From contig PMOU01000366.1 of assembly GCA_003161205.1 (NCBI GenBank), positions 1 to 5,402 of the forward strand: 5,402 nt of DNA, written 5' to 3'. Positions 1-4,977 of the stretch are shown here, one piece after another. The position numbers and the translations under genes were made by a program. Source of the stretch: Actinomycetota bacterium (GTDB taxonomy: Bacteria > Actinomycetota > Actinomycetes > Streptosporangiales > Streptosporangiaceae). The stretch's first letter is position 1. Every line of letters begins with the position of its first letter. The notes beneath the pieces were generated by a model that worked only from the letters and a program-made list of their open reading frames with translations, ran no database searches and was not told the DNA's origin.

Positions 1-1
1 A

Positions 2-298
2 GACAACAACCCGTATGAGATAATCTTCCCGCGCGGAACCATCAAGGTGGTTTTTCACCCGGGCAAGACGTCCACTCGCATTGTCTCGGCAACCTGCCTG
101 TACACGCAGGTGGAAGACGGTACCTACAAGCTGGACGGCGGCACCGGCGCGTACCGCAAGATCCAGGGCTCGGGCACCGGGGTCAGCCGCATCTGGTCCG
201 TTCTGGCGCGCAACTCCAAGGGAAAGTGCACATGGGCGAAGAACCCATTCGCTTACCAGCAGGTCATAACGCAGCAGGGCACGGTGTCCGGCTCATAG
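2..298 (+). CDS. 3' end of a probable secreted beta-rich hypothetical protein (partial)
   Basis: The frame is open from the first bases of the window and stops with TAG at 296-298, so only the last 98 residues are visible and the start lies upstream. The visible part is rich in beta-forming and Gly/Thr/Ser residues. It has a short Gly-rich motif, GGTGAYRKIQGSG (about visible residues 46-58), of a kind common in secreted beta-barrel proteins resembling the allene oxide cyclase or dirigent fold. Two cysteines (visible residues 32 and 76) could form a disulfide, which fits an exported protein, but the signal-peptide region is outside the window. I cannot assign a family or function. The gene converges on the biotin carrier gene, so it is not part of the sigma-factor cluster. 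Confidence 0.7.
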   Translation, partial: DNNPYEIIFPRGTIKVVFHPGKTSTRIVSATCLYTQVEDGTYKLDGGTGAYRKIQGSGTGVSRIWSVLARNSKGKCTWAKNPFAYQQVITQQGTVSGS

Positions 299-315
299 TG
301 GCGGCGTGGCGGCGT

Positions 316-345
316 GGTGGCGGCCCAGGTCGGGGCGCCGCCATC
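316..345. terminator. Hairpin between convergent genes, possible bidirectional terminator
   Basis: The arms TGGCGGC (318-324) and GCCGCCA (337-343) pair perfectly around a 12-nt loop. One G-T wobble and one further G-C pair extend the stem to 316 and 345. It lies between the stop codons of two convergent genes, where a terminator is expected. There is no T-run on either side, so it would be a GC-hairpin terminator of the kind common in actinobacteria, or only a chance stem in GC-rich DNA. Confidence 0.4.
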
Positions 346-370
346 TCATCCGGCTAGGTGAGGCGGGTCG

Positions 371-583
371 TCAGCTGATGATGGCGATCAGGTCGCCTTC
401 CTGGATGACGTCGCCCTCGGCGACGTGCATCTTGGTGACCACGCCCGGGCCTTCGGCCAGGACCGGGATTTCCATCTTCATCGACTCCAGGATCACCAGG
501 GTGTCACCGTCGTCGACGTGATCACCTTCCGCCGCGACGACCTTCCACACGTTCGCGACCATCTCCGCGCGGATCTCAGCCAC
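371..583 (-). CDS. Single-domain biotin carboxyl carrier protein (biotin/lipoyl attachment protein)
   Basis: This is a 70-residue protein consisting of one biotinyl domain. The biotinylation motif ESMKMEIP spans residues 33-40, with Lys36 as the predicted biotin-accepting residue. The flanking segments (GDHVDDGDTLVILE before, GVVTKMHVAEGDVIQEGDLI after) form the two quasi-symmetric halves of the barrel. The Met-Lys-Met core points to biotin rather than lipoate. The protein would shuttle carboxyl groups for an acyl-CoA or related carboxylase whose catalytic subunits are not in this window. The start is GTG at 583-581, preceded by TGAGGAGT with six bases between GAGGAG and the GTG. Size and position near sigR-rsrA resemble the small biotinylated protein TB7.3 next to sigH-rshA in M. 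tuberculosis (recalled, not checked). It lies 185 bp behind the HD genes and may have its own promoter. Confidence 0.93.
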   Translation of the reverse strand: MAEIRAEMVANVWKVVAAEGDHVDDGDTLVILESMKMEIPVLAEGPGVVTKMHVAEGDVIQEGDLIAIIS

Positions 584-768
584 CGGTGACTCCTCATCTG
601 TTCGCCCGGACCATGCCGCCCGGCGCCCCCAAGGACATTGTGCTACCTGGAGCGTAGCTTTGGCTTTGGCTCACCAGGGACGTATCTTGACTTCCACTCT
701 GTCCTGGAGGGCGGAGTTTCCCGCCTGTCACGCGGCTTCCCCGACGTGGCTTCGGGTGGGTTCCTGCC
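584..768. other. Intergenic region upstream of the biotin carrier gene
   Basis: These 185 bp separate the stop of the second HD gene from the biotin carrier start. They contain the hairpin listed at 709-726 and the carrier's Shine-Dalgarno sequence near the right end of the minus-strand transcript. On the minus strand a TANNNT-type hexamer (TACGCT) lies in the middle, but no convincing -35 partner sits upstream. GGAAA- and GGAAG-type hexamers are present but lack GTT at the spacing used by SigR. I see no small gene here; the plus-strand reading frame across it overlaps the HD gene antisense and lacks a ribosome binding site. Confidence 0.5.
709..726 (-). terminator. Possible terminator hairpin after the HD-GYP pair
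   Basis: On the minus strand GGCGG and CCGCC form a 5-bp stem around GAAACT, extendable by wobble pairing. It starts about 45 nt past the TGA of the second HD gene (769-771). No U-run follows, so termination is uncertain. It would separate HD transcription from the biotin carrier gene. Confidence 0.3.
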
Positions 769-2097
769 TCACATCTGGATGACTGACCTGCGGTTCACGA
801 CCCGGCTGAGAGCTTCGACGGCTCCGGGGTCATATTCACGAGCGGTGTCGAGCCGGAGCTGCTGCACTGCCGCCGCCGCCCGGCCAGGATCCAGCGAGCT
901 GCCCACCAGGTCGTCGAAGGCATTGGCCGCCTTGATGATGCGGCTGCTCAGCGGCGGGCCGGCCGGTTTGCGGTCGCCCGGGTTATTGCCGTAGCCGCCG
1001 GTCACCGGATCGCCGTCGCGGTAAGGGTCGTTCTGCCTGCGCACGATCTCCGCTACGGAACCCAGGACCTGCGCCTGCTGGATGACGTCGGCGCCGAGCT
1101 CGGCGATGCGCTGCTGATCCTTGGGCGAGACGAAGATCGTGGCTCCGCCGGTGATCGGATCGCGCAGCGAGAGCTGCCCGATGTCGTGCATGAGCGCCGC
1201 GTATTCCAGCTCGAGGAGCTGCGGTTCATGGATGCCGAGCTCCCGGCCGATGGCGACGGCAAGCCTGCTGACCCGTTCGGAGTGGCCGGGCTCGACGTAA
1301 CCGCCGATCTCGGTGACCTTGGCGAGCGCGCGGACGGTCTGCAGGTAGGTCGCGCGGATCCCGGCGTACCTGCGGAACGCCACCTGGGTGACGAGCAGCG
1401 GAGCGGTGAACACGGCCAGCGCGGCCAGCCCCATCACGTCCGCGGCGAACGCGATAAGCAGCGCCGAGGCGCCGACCGCGGCACCCAGCGGAAGCTGAAC
1501 GCGCAGCTCGTCCACCAGCGCCACCCGGAACCTGGCCCGCTGCTCGTCGACCCGCAGCACGGCGGTGAGAACCGCCTCGAGCAGCAGCGCGAAAATGGCC
1601 AGCAACGTCATCAGCGAGAACTCGAGCCCCGCGTCCCTGGCGAGGGCCGCGTTCCCCGCGAGCGGGCGGAAGATGTAGGCGACGCACGCGACGCACAGCA
1701 AGCGCGCGGCCATCCCGCTCAGCCGGGCGGGCCGGCCGACAGCCAGGTGCGGCAGGGCCCCGACGATCATGCCGATGGTGGCGACCGTCACCACCTGCGC
1801 GGCACTGTGCTGACTCGGGTGATCCCCGACCCGGATGAGCAGGGCGTAGGCCAGCGCCCCTGCGAACCCGATGGGCGCGGACTCGCGGTCACCCGGCAGG
1901 TTCAATCGGAGCACCTCGCCGAACGCGATCAGCGCGCCGAACGCGATCGCGATCCGGGCATCTTGCACGCCAGTCGCCGCGGTTTGCGCCACTGAGGCCA
2001 CCAGCCACACTCCGGCGGCCACCACGAGCAGCATCTGGCCGGAATCCCGTACCTGCCAGGGATACCAGCGAAGCTCGTTTCGTCGTTCGGTCATCAC
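769..2097 (-). CDS. Membrane-anchored degenerate HD-GYP-like protein (probable non-catalytic paralogue)
   Basis: This 442-residue protein has about six or seven hydrophobic segments over residues 20-240, then a cytoplasmic HD-type domain to the C terminus. Its layout matches the gene just upstream, so the two look like paralogues. Kept features are Glu263, His272 in GHSERV, and the His304-Asp305 pair. Lost features are: the Lys of HDxGK is Gln308; the downstream His-Pro is missing; the His-His motif is Arg/Gln (RRQND); the GYP motif is GGYG in a Gly/Asp/Asn-rich loop (about 358-372); and the Asp of ADAFD is Asn392. These positions bind metal or define HD-GYP phosphodiesterases, so hydrolysis of cyclic-di-GMP is unlikely. 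A regulatory or partner role for the intact paralogue is inferred. The start is GTG 2097-2095, immediately followed by ATG 2094-2092. Only five bases separate it from the upstream stop, so the pair is almost certainly co-transcribed. Confidence 0.85.
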   Translation of the reverse strand: MMTERRNELRWYPWQVRDSGQMLLVVAAGVWLVASVAQTAATGVQDARIAIAFGALIAFGEVLRLNLPGDRESAPIGFAGALAYALLIRVGDHPSQHSAAQVVTVATIGMIVGALPHLAVGRPARLSGMAARLLCVACVAYIFRPLAGNAALARDAGLEFSLMTLLAIFALLLEAVLTAVLRVDEQRARFRVALVDELRVQLPLGAAVGASALLIAFAADVMGLAALAVFTAPLLVTQVAFRRYAGIRATYLQTVRALAKVTEIGGYVEPGHSERVSRLAVAIGRELGIHEPQLLELEYAALMHDIGQLSLRDPITGGATIFVSPKDQQRIAELGADVIQQAQVLGSVAEIVRRQNDPYRDGDPVTGGYGNNPGDRKPAGPPLSSRIIKAANAFDDLVGSSLDPGRAAAAVQQLRLDTAREYDPGAVEALSRVVNRRSVIQM

Positions 2098-2102
2098 GAT
2101 CT

Positions 2103-3446
2103 CTACAGGCTATCGATCACCCGGAGCGGTGCGGTGGGATCGTCGTGATCCTGCGCCGCCACCGCGGCCAGCTCATCGGCGGCCACGACGGGCGGCGCCG
2201 GACGATGCCAGCCGTCACGCTTGATCGCGGCGACGAAGGCGTCGACGAAGGCCGGGTCGAACTGCGTACCCGACCATTTCCTCAGCTCGGCGATAGCTTC
2301 ATCGGCCGGGCGCGCACCCCGGTAAGACCGGTTGGATGTCATGGAGTCGAAGGCGTCCGCGACCGCGAGTATCCGGGCGAACTCGGGAATCTCATCGCCG
2401 GCCAGCCCCATCGGGTAACCGCGACCGTCGATGCGCTCGTGGTGGTGCATGATCCCGGCCAGGGCCTCGTCGAGGAAGCCGATCTCCCGGACGATATCCA
2501 GCCCGCGCATCGGGTGAAGCTGGATCGCCGCGTACTCCTCTTCGGTCAGCTTGCCCGTCTTCTGCAGGACCTTCGTCGGGACGCCGAGCTTGCCGACGTC
2601 GTGGAGCATGCCGGCGTACCTGATCGCCTCCACGCGATCGCCCCGCATGCTGACCTCGCGGGCGATCATCACCGATCCCCGGGAGACCCGGTCGCTATGA
2701 CCGCGGGTGTAGAAGTCCTTGGTCTCTACCGCCTGGCACAACGCGCCGACCGTGGCCTCGTAGGCCTGTTGCTGCTCGGTGAATTGCGCGACCGCCCAGC
2801 GGGCCACGAACAGCGGGATCAGCACCAGCAGCGGCGCGAACACCCCGACGACGGTCCATAGCGCCGCGATGAGCAGCCCGAACGCCCCGTAGGCGAGATC
2901 GGAGATCAGCAGCCGCGCACTCAGCCCGACGCCGGACCGGGACAACGGGCGCTCCGGCCCCCGGGTCAGCCACAGGATGCCGCCGAGCAACGCGTGATTC
3001 GCGGCCACCTGGACCAAGGCTGCGACGGCGAACGGCCTGATGATGCCGGGAAAGGAACTTGCCCGGGTCAGGCCGACGTGACCGCCGAGGGCAATAAAGG
3101 CACGTCCGGCTAGGTAAGCGCTGAGGGCGTACACCGCCGCGTTGAAACCGCGCTGCAAGGCAGTGGGGCCGCGGCGCAGGGCCAAGGCGCTGAACGTTCC
3201 TACCAGGGCCGCGCCGACAGGACCGGTCAGGACGACCGAGGCAAGCATGGCGACCGAACTAGGAGTCCAGCTCAGCTGTCCTTGCCGCAGTGGCGTCGGT
3301 CGTGATTCGGCGATGACAACGAGAATCCCGAGAGCAACGATGTAATGCCAGCTCAAGCCGGTAAATGGACCCTTGGCAACGAATACGGCGGCGGCGACCG
3401 CCACCGCGCCAATGTAAAGCAGCGCGACCCGCGAGAGCTTGCCCAA
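2103..3446 (-). CDS. Membrane-anchored HD-GYP domain protein, probable cyclic-di-GMP phosphodiesterase
   Basis: This 447-residue protein has an N-terminal membrane half with about six hydrophobic segments (roughly 5-25, 33-47, 64-90, 101-120, 135-162, 178-218). An HD-GYP domain follows (about 228-412), then a disordered, Ala/Asp/Pro-rich tail. All diagnostic residues are visible: Glu241; His250 in TRGHSDRV; His282-Asp283 and Lys286 in HDVGKLG; His311 in LHPMRG; HHHERIDGRGYP at 334-345; and Asp364 in VADAFDSMTS. This is the complete set for a metal-dependent cyclic-di-GMP phosphodiesterase. The membrane half would sense an unknown signal. The start is TTG 3446-3444, set by a strong ribosome site and by an in-frame TGA six codons upstream. 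It is the first gene of a pair with the degenerate paralogue and lies about 350 bp behind rsrA. Streptomyces encodes HD-GYP proteins named HdgA and HdgB (recalled); orthology to either was not tested. Confidence 0.92.
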   Translation of the reverse strand: MGKLSRVALLYIGAVAVAAAVFVAKGPFTGLSWHYIVALGILVVIAESRPTPLRQGQLSWTPSSVAMLASVVLTGPVGAALVGTFSALALRRGPTALQRGFNAAVYALSAYLAGRAFIALGGHVGLTRASSFPGIIRPFAVAALVQVAANHALLGGILWLTRGPERPLSRSGVGLSARLLISDLAYGAFGLLIAALWTVVGVFAPLLVLIPLFVARWAVAQFTEQQQAYEATVGALCQAVETKDFYTRGHSDRVSRGSVMIAREVSMRGDRVEAIRYAGMLHDVGKLGVPTKVLQKTGKLTEEEYAAIQLHPMRGLDIVREIGFLDEALAGIMHHHERIDGRGYPMGLAGDEIPEFARILAVADAFDSMTSNRSYRGARPADEAIAELRKWSGTQFDPAFVDAFVAAIKRDGWHRPAPPVVAADELAAVAAQDHDDPTAPLRVIDSL

Positions 3447-3450
3447 ACGT

Positions 3451-3457
3451 CCCCCTC
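3451..3457 (-). promoter_or_regulatory. Ribosome binding site that fixes the TTG start of the HD-GYP gene
   Basis: On the minus strand GAGGGGG lies four bases before TTG 3446-3444. An in-frame TGA at 3464-3462 rules out any earlier start. The next possible starts fall inside the first membrane segment, so TTG is the best choice. Confidence 0.7.
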
Positions 3458-3490
3458 GGAGTCAGGAGTTGAGCATGCCGGTAAGATCCG

Positions 3491-3583
3491 TCATCCCCAA
3501 ATCACGCCACGGGCACGTAGCTGGCAATACCCGCCTGCCACGACCGCACACCTGCCGGACCTGACATCACCGCCCGAAAACAT
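3491..3583 (-). CDS. Possible 30-residue leader peptide upstream of the HD-GYP operon
   Basis: ATG 3583-3581 is preceded by a perfect AAGGAGGT with a 6-base spacer, the strongest ribosome site in the window. The frame encodes 30 residues, including two cysteines, a cluster of Gly/Arg/Val, and Trp as the next-to-last residue. It ends at TGA 3493-3491. That stop overlaps ATG 3494-3492 of a second frame encoding MTDLTGMLNS, which ends at TGA 3464-3462, just before the HD gene's ribosome site. The chain of overlapping frames would fit a translational leader controlling the HD gene. Two AGG codons in 30 are unusual for a high-GC actinomycete, so this is either a regulatory leader or not a protein gene at all. 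No homologue is recognised. Confidence 0.35.
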   Translation of the reverse strand: MFSGGDVRSGRCAVVAGGYCQLRARGVIWG

Positions 3584-3589
3584 AGGCGG

Positions 3590-3597
3590 ACCTCCTT
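3590..3597 (-). promoter_or_regulatory. Perfect Shine-Dalgarno sequence of the putative leader peptide
   Basis: AAGGAGGT on the minus strand is fully complementary to the anti-Shine-Dalgarno end of 16S rRNA. It sits six bases before ATG 3583-3581. Actinobacterial genes rarely show all eight bases, so its presence in a supposed non-coding gap is notable. Confidence 0.6.
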
Positions 3598-3759
3598 AGG
3601 CGAAAAGTGCGTTCGCCGCCCTCGCCAGTAACCGTCCAAACACAGGATAACGCGAGCGCAGACGTTCGCGCAGGCCCAAATCTCTTCGTCAACGTAACGT
3701 GAGCAAGACCGTCACAATGGGCAATCAAATACAGCACATGCTGCGCAATTGCCACACAT

Positions 3760-3775
3760 CTGGCTAATCGGCCAG
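3760..3775 (-). terminator. Small hairpin after rsrA, possible terminator
   Basis: CTGGC and GCCAG form a perfect 5-bp stem around a 6-nt loop, starting 22 nt past the rsrA stop on the minus strand. No U-run follows. It could weakly terminate the sigR-rsrA message or be incidental. Confidence 0.3.
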
Positions 3776-3797
3776 CGGGGCCTAAAGTTCCGGACTA

Positions 3798-4070
3798 CTA
3801 CTCGGCGAACTCGATCGTCGTGCGGACTTCCCTGATCCTGACGAGAATCTTCGCACGCAGCGCCGCAGGCGCCGGGTCACAGCCGCAGTGCTTTTGCACC
3901 ACGCGCTTGACCGCCTCCTCCAGGCCGTATTCGCGCAGGCAGGGACCGCACTCCGTCAGGTGCTGACGGATCTTCGCGCAGTCCATGTCGTCAAGCTCGC
4001 CGTCGAGGTAGCCGTAAACCCGGTCGAGTACCTCGGTACACGGCGTCTCGTGCGGGTGTCCGCAGCTCAT
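3798..4070 (-). CDS. rsrA: RsrA/RshA-type zinc-binding redox-sensing anti-sigma factor
   Basis: This is a 90-residue zinc-containing anti-sigma protein. In the reduced state it would bind and silence the adjacent SigR-type sigma factor; thiol oxidation would expel zinc and release it. The core is present at the same numbering as recalled for Streptomyces coelicolor RsrA: Cys3, Cys11, Cys31, His37, Cys41 and Cys44, with HLTECGPC as the HxxxCxxC motif. Cys11, Cys41 and Cys44 are the ones tied to zinc binding and the regulatory disulfide. The C-terminal cysteines are Cys62 and Cys64 (HCGC) rather than the adjacent pair recalled for Streptomyces, and the tail after them is shorter. ATG 4070-4068 overlaps the sigma stop as ATGA and has GGGGAGGA at good spacing, so the two genes are translationally coupled at a fixed ratio. 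Confidence 0.95.
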   Translation of the reverse strand: MSCGHPHETPCTEVLDRVYGYLDGELDDMDCAKIRQHLTECGPCLREYGLEEAVKRVVQKHCGCDPAPAALRAKILVRIREVRTTIEFAE

Positions 4071-4801
4071 CGCGATTCCTCCCCGGCTGCCGAGTCGTCC
4101 GAACCAGTCTTGGCCAGTCCGCGATCCGCCGCGTAGTCCTGGAGCAGTTCCCGCAGCTGGCGGCGACCGCGGTGCAACCGCGACATCACGGTACCAATCG
4201 GCGTTTCCATGATGTCGGCGATCTCCTTGTACGCGAAGCCTTCGACGTCGGCCAGGTAAACAGCGATCCTGAATTCCTCGGGCAGCGCCTGCAGCGCCTG
4301 CTTGATGTCAGAATCGGGCAGCCGTTCCAGCGCTTCGGCTTCGGCTGACTTCAGGCCGCCCGAGGTGTGCGACGCCGCCCGCGCCAGCTGCCAGTCCTCG
4401 ACCTCCTCCGCACCAGAACGCTGCGGCTCACGCTGCCGCTTGCGGTAGGTGTTGATGAAGGTATTGGTCAGGATCCGGAAGAGCCACGCCTTCAGGTTGG
4501 TGCCCTGCTGGAATTGGTGGAAGGATGCGTAGGCCTTGGCGAACGTCTCCTGCACCAGGTCTTCCGCATCCGCCGGATTGCGGGTCATCCGAAGCCCAGC
4601 GGAGTACAGCTGATCCAGGAAGGGCAGCACCTCCTGCTCGAAGCGCTCACCGCGCTCTTCGAGAGTCTCCGGAACGGGACCCACCCCCTCTAGGTAGTCC
4701 GAGGCCGGACTGCGAACATGCAGACCGTATGAGCGGGAGGATACCGTGCCGGAGCTAAAAGCTTCCGCCAGCATGCCCCGAGGGGGCGAAGCCACTGCCA
4801 T
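4067..4801 (-). CDS. sigR: ECF RNA polymerase sigma factor of the SigR/SigH family (thiol-oxidative stress)
   Basis: Region 2 is clear ([20 protein letters not shown] through [20 protein letters not shown], about residues 66-120 from the start chosen here). So is region 4 ([20 protein letters not shown] through [15 protein letters not shown], about 173-207). The sequence is nearly identical in these blocks to Streptomyces SigR and M. tuberculosis SigH as I recall them. It would direct RNA polymerase to thioredoxin, mycothiol and protein-repair genes under disulfide stress. The start is uncertain. The frame is open to GTG 4840, but a SigR-type promoter occupies 4836-4811, so a stress transcript begins near 4803. 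ATG 4801 is the first start such an RNA could use, perhaps leaderless. ATG 4774 and GTG 4684 are alternatives. GTG 4684 follows AGAGGGG closely and matches the expected core start. It overlaps rsrA by ATGA and is divergent from the methyltransferase gene. Confidence 0.95.
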   Translation of the reverse strand: MAVASPPRGMLAEAFSSGTVSSRSYGLHVRSPASDYLEGVGPVPETLEERGERFEQEVLPFLDQLYSAGLRMTRNPADAEDLVQETFAKAYASFHQFQQGTNLKAWLFRILTNTFINTYRKRQREPQRSGAEEVEDWQLARAASHTSGGLKSAEAEALERLPDSDIKQALQALPEEFRIAVYLADVEGFAYKEIADIMETPIGTVMSRLHRGRRQLRELLQDYAADRGLAKTGSDDSAAGEESR

Positions 4802-4810
4802 GTCGCGTGT

Positions 4811-4836
4811 AACACGGTGCCGCTGCCGGTCATTCC
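4811..4836 (-). promoter_or_regulatory. SigR/SigH-type promoter upstream of sigR (autoregulatory)
   Basis: On the minus strand GGAAT (4836-4832) is followed by exactly 18 bases and GTT (4813-4811). This matches the GGAAT-N18-GTT consensus of SigR promoters. It faces sigR and predicts a transcript start about 7-9 bases on, near 4804-4802. This supports positive autoregulation, as known for sigR in Streptomyces and sigH in mycobacteria. Confidence 0.75.
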
Positions 4837-4840
4837 GCAC

Positions 4841-4977
4841 CCCTGCGGCCTTGTGGCCCGGAGCGAGAATATCCGGCCTAGTTACTGCGAGCCGGCAGGT
4901 GACAAAAGCGCCCAGCCGGGAAAGTATGTCGTAGGCGTGCTGGAGGCGAGGGACGCCGAGTCAGGAGTTCTGCGCTA
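4841..4977. other. Divergent promoter region between sigR and the methyltransferase-like gene
   Basis: These 137 bp separate the longest sigR frame from the GTG of the plus-strand gene. The plus strand carries AGGAG (4963-4967) ten bases before GTG 4978 and an in-frame TGA at 4900-4902. No plus-strand GGAAT-N18-GTT is present; the GGGAAA at about 4918 lacks a GTT partner. I could not find a convincing housekeeping -35/-10 pair on either strand, although a second, constitutive sigR promoter is expected from Streptomyces. Confidence 0.4.

Larger units (their letters stand above)
3447..3797. other. Long intergenic region between rsrA and the HD-GYP gene
   Basis: These 351 bp hold the end of the sigR-rsrA transcript and the leader of the HD operon. 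From the rsrA side on the minus strand they contain a small hairpin (3760-3775), then a relatively AT-rich stretch (about 3700-3757). That stretch includes TTGACG and a tandem ACGTTACGTT, but no -35/-10 pair with normal spacing that I would call a promoter. After that come a perfect AAGGAGGT and a 30-codon reading frame (3491-3583), a 10-codon frame overlapping its stop (3462-3494), and the HD gene's ribosome site. A 62-codon minus-strand frame starting at 3755 has no ribosome site and is not called as a gene. Confidence 0.6.

Noticed and set aside
1186..1995. A 269-codon plus-strand open frame antisense to the second HD gene.
   Set aside because: It is Arg/Gly/Gln/Asp-rich with no recognisable domain, as expected for a shadow frame opposite a high-GC gene that has clear membrane and HD features.
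2145..2861. A 238-codon plus-strand open frame antisense to the intact HD-GYP gene.
   Set aside because: The minus strand carries the complete HD-GYP motif set in the same bases; the plus frame shows only low-information Arg/Gly/Asp/His composition.
3700..3718. TGTGA and TCACG half-sites as a possible CRP-type operator upstream of the HD genes.
   Set aside because: The half-sites are separated by nine bases rather than the six of a CRP site, and the arms are only four perfectly paired bases.
3567..3755. A 62-codon minus-strand frame between rsrA and the HD gene.
   Set aside because: Its GTG start has no ribosome site, its codon pattern is not that of the neighbours, and it runs through the perfect Shine-Dalgarno of the leader frame. 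It is better explained as chance.
3763..3792. GGAAC-N18-ATT just after the rsrA stop on the minus strand, as a possible SigR promoter for the HD operon.
   Set aside because: Both elements deviate from the consensus (C for T, ATT for GTT), and a one-off near match is expected by chance in this amount of sequence.
3447..3797. Possible cyclic-di-GMP or cyclic-di-AMP riboswitch in the HD operon leader.
   Set aside because: I looked for the conserved cores of these aptamers, such as the CACGCACAGGGCAAACC-type segment, and found no convincing match.
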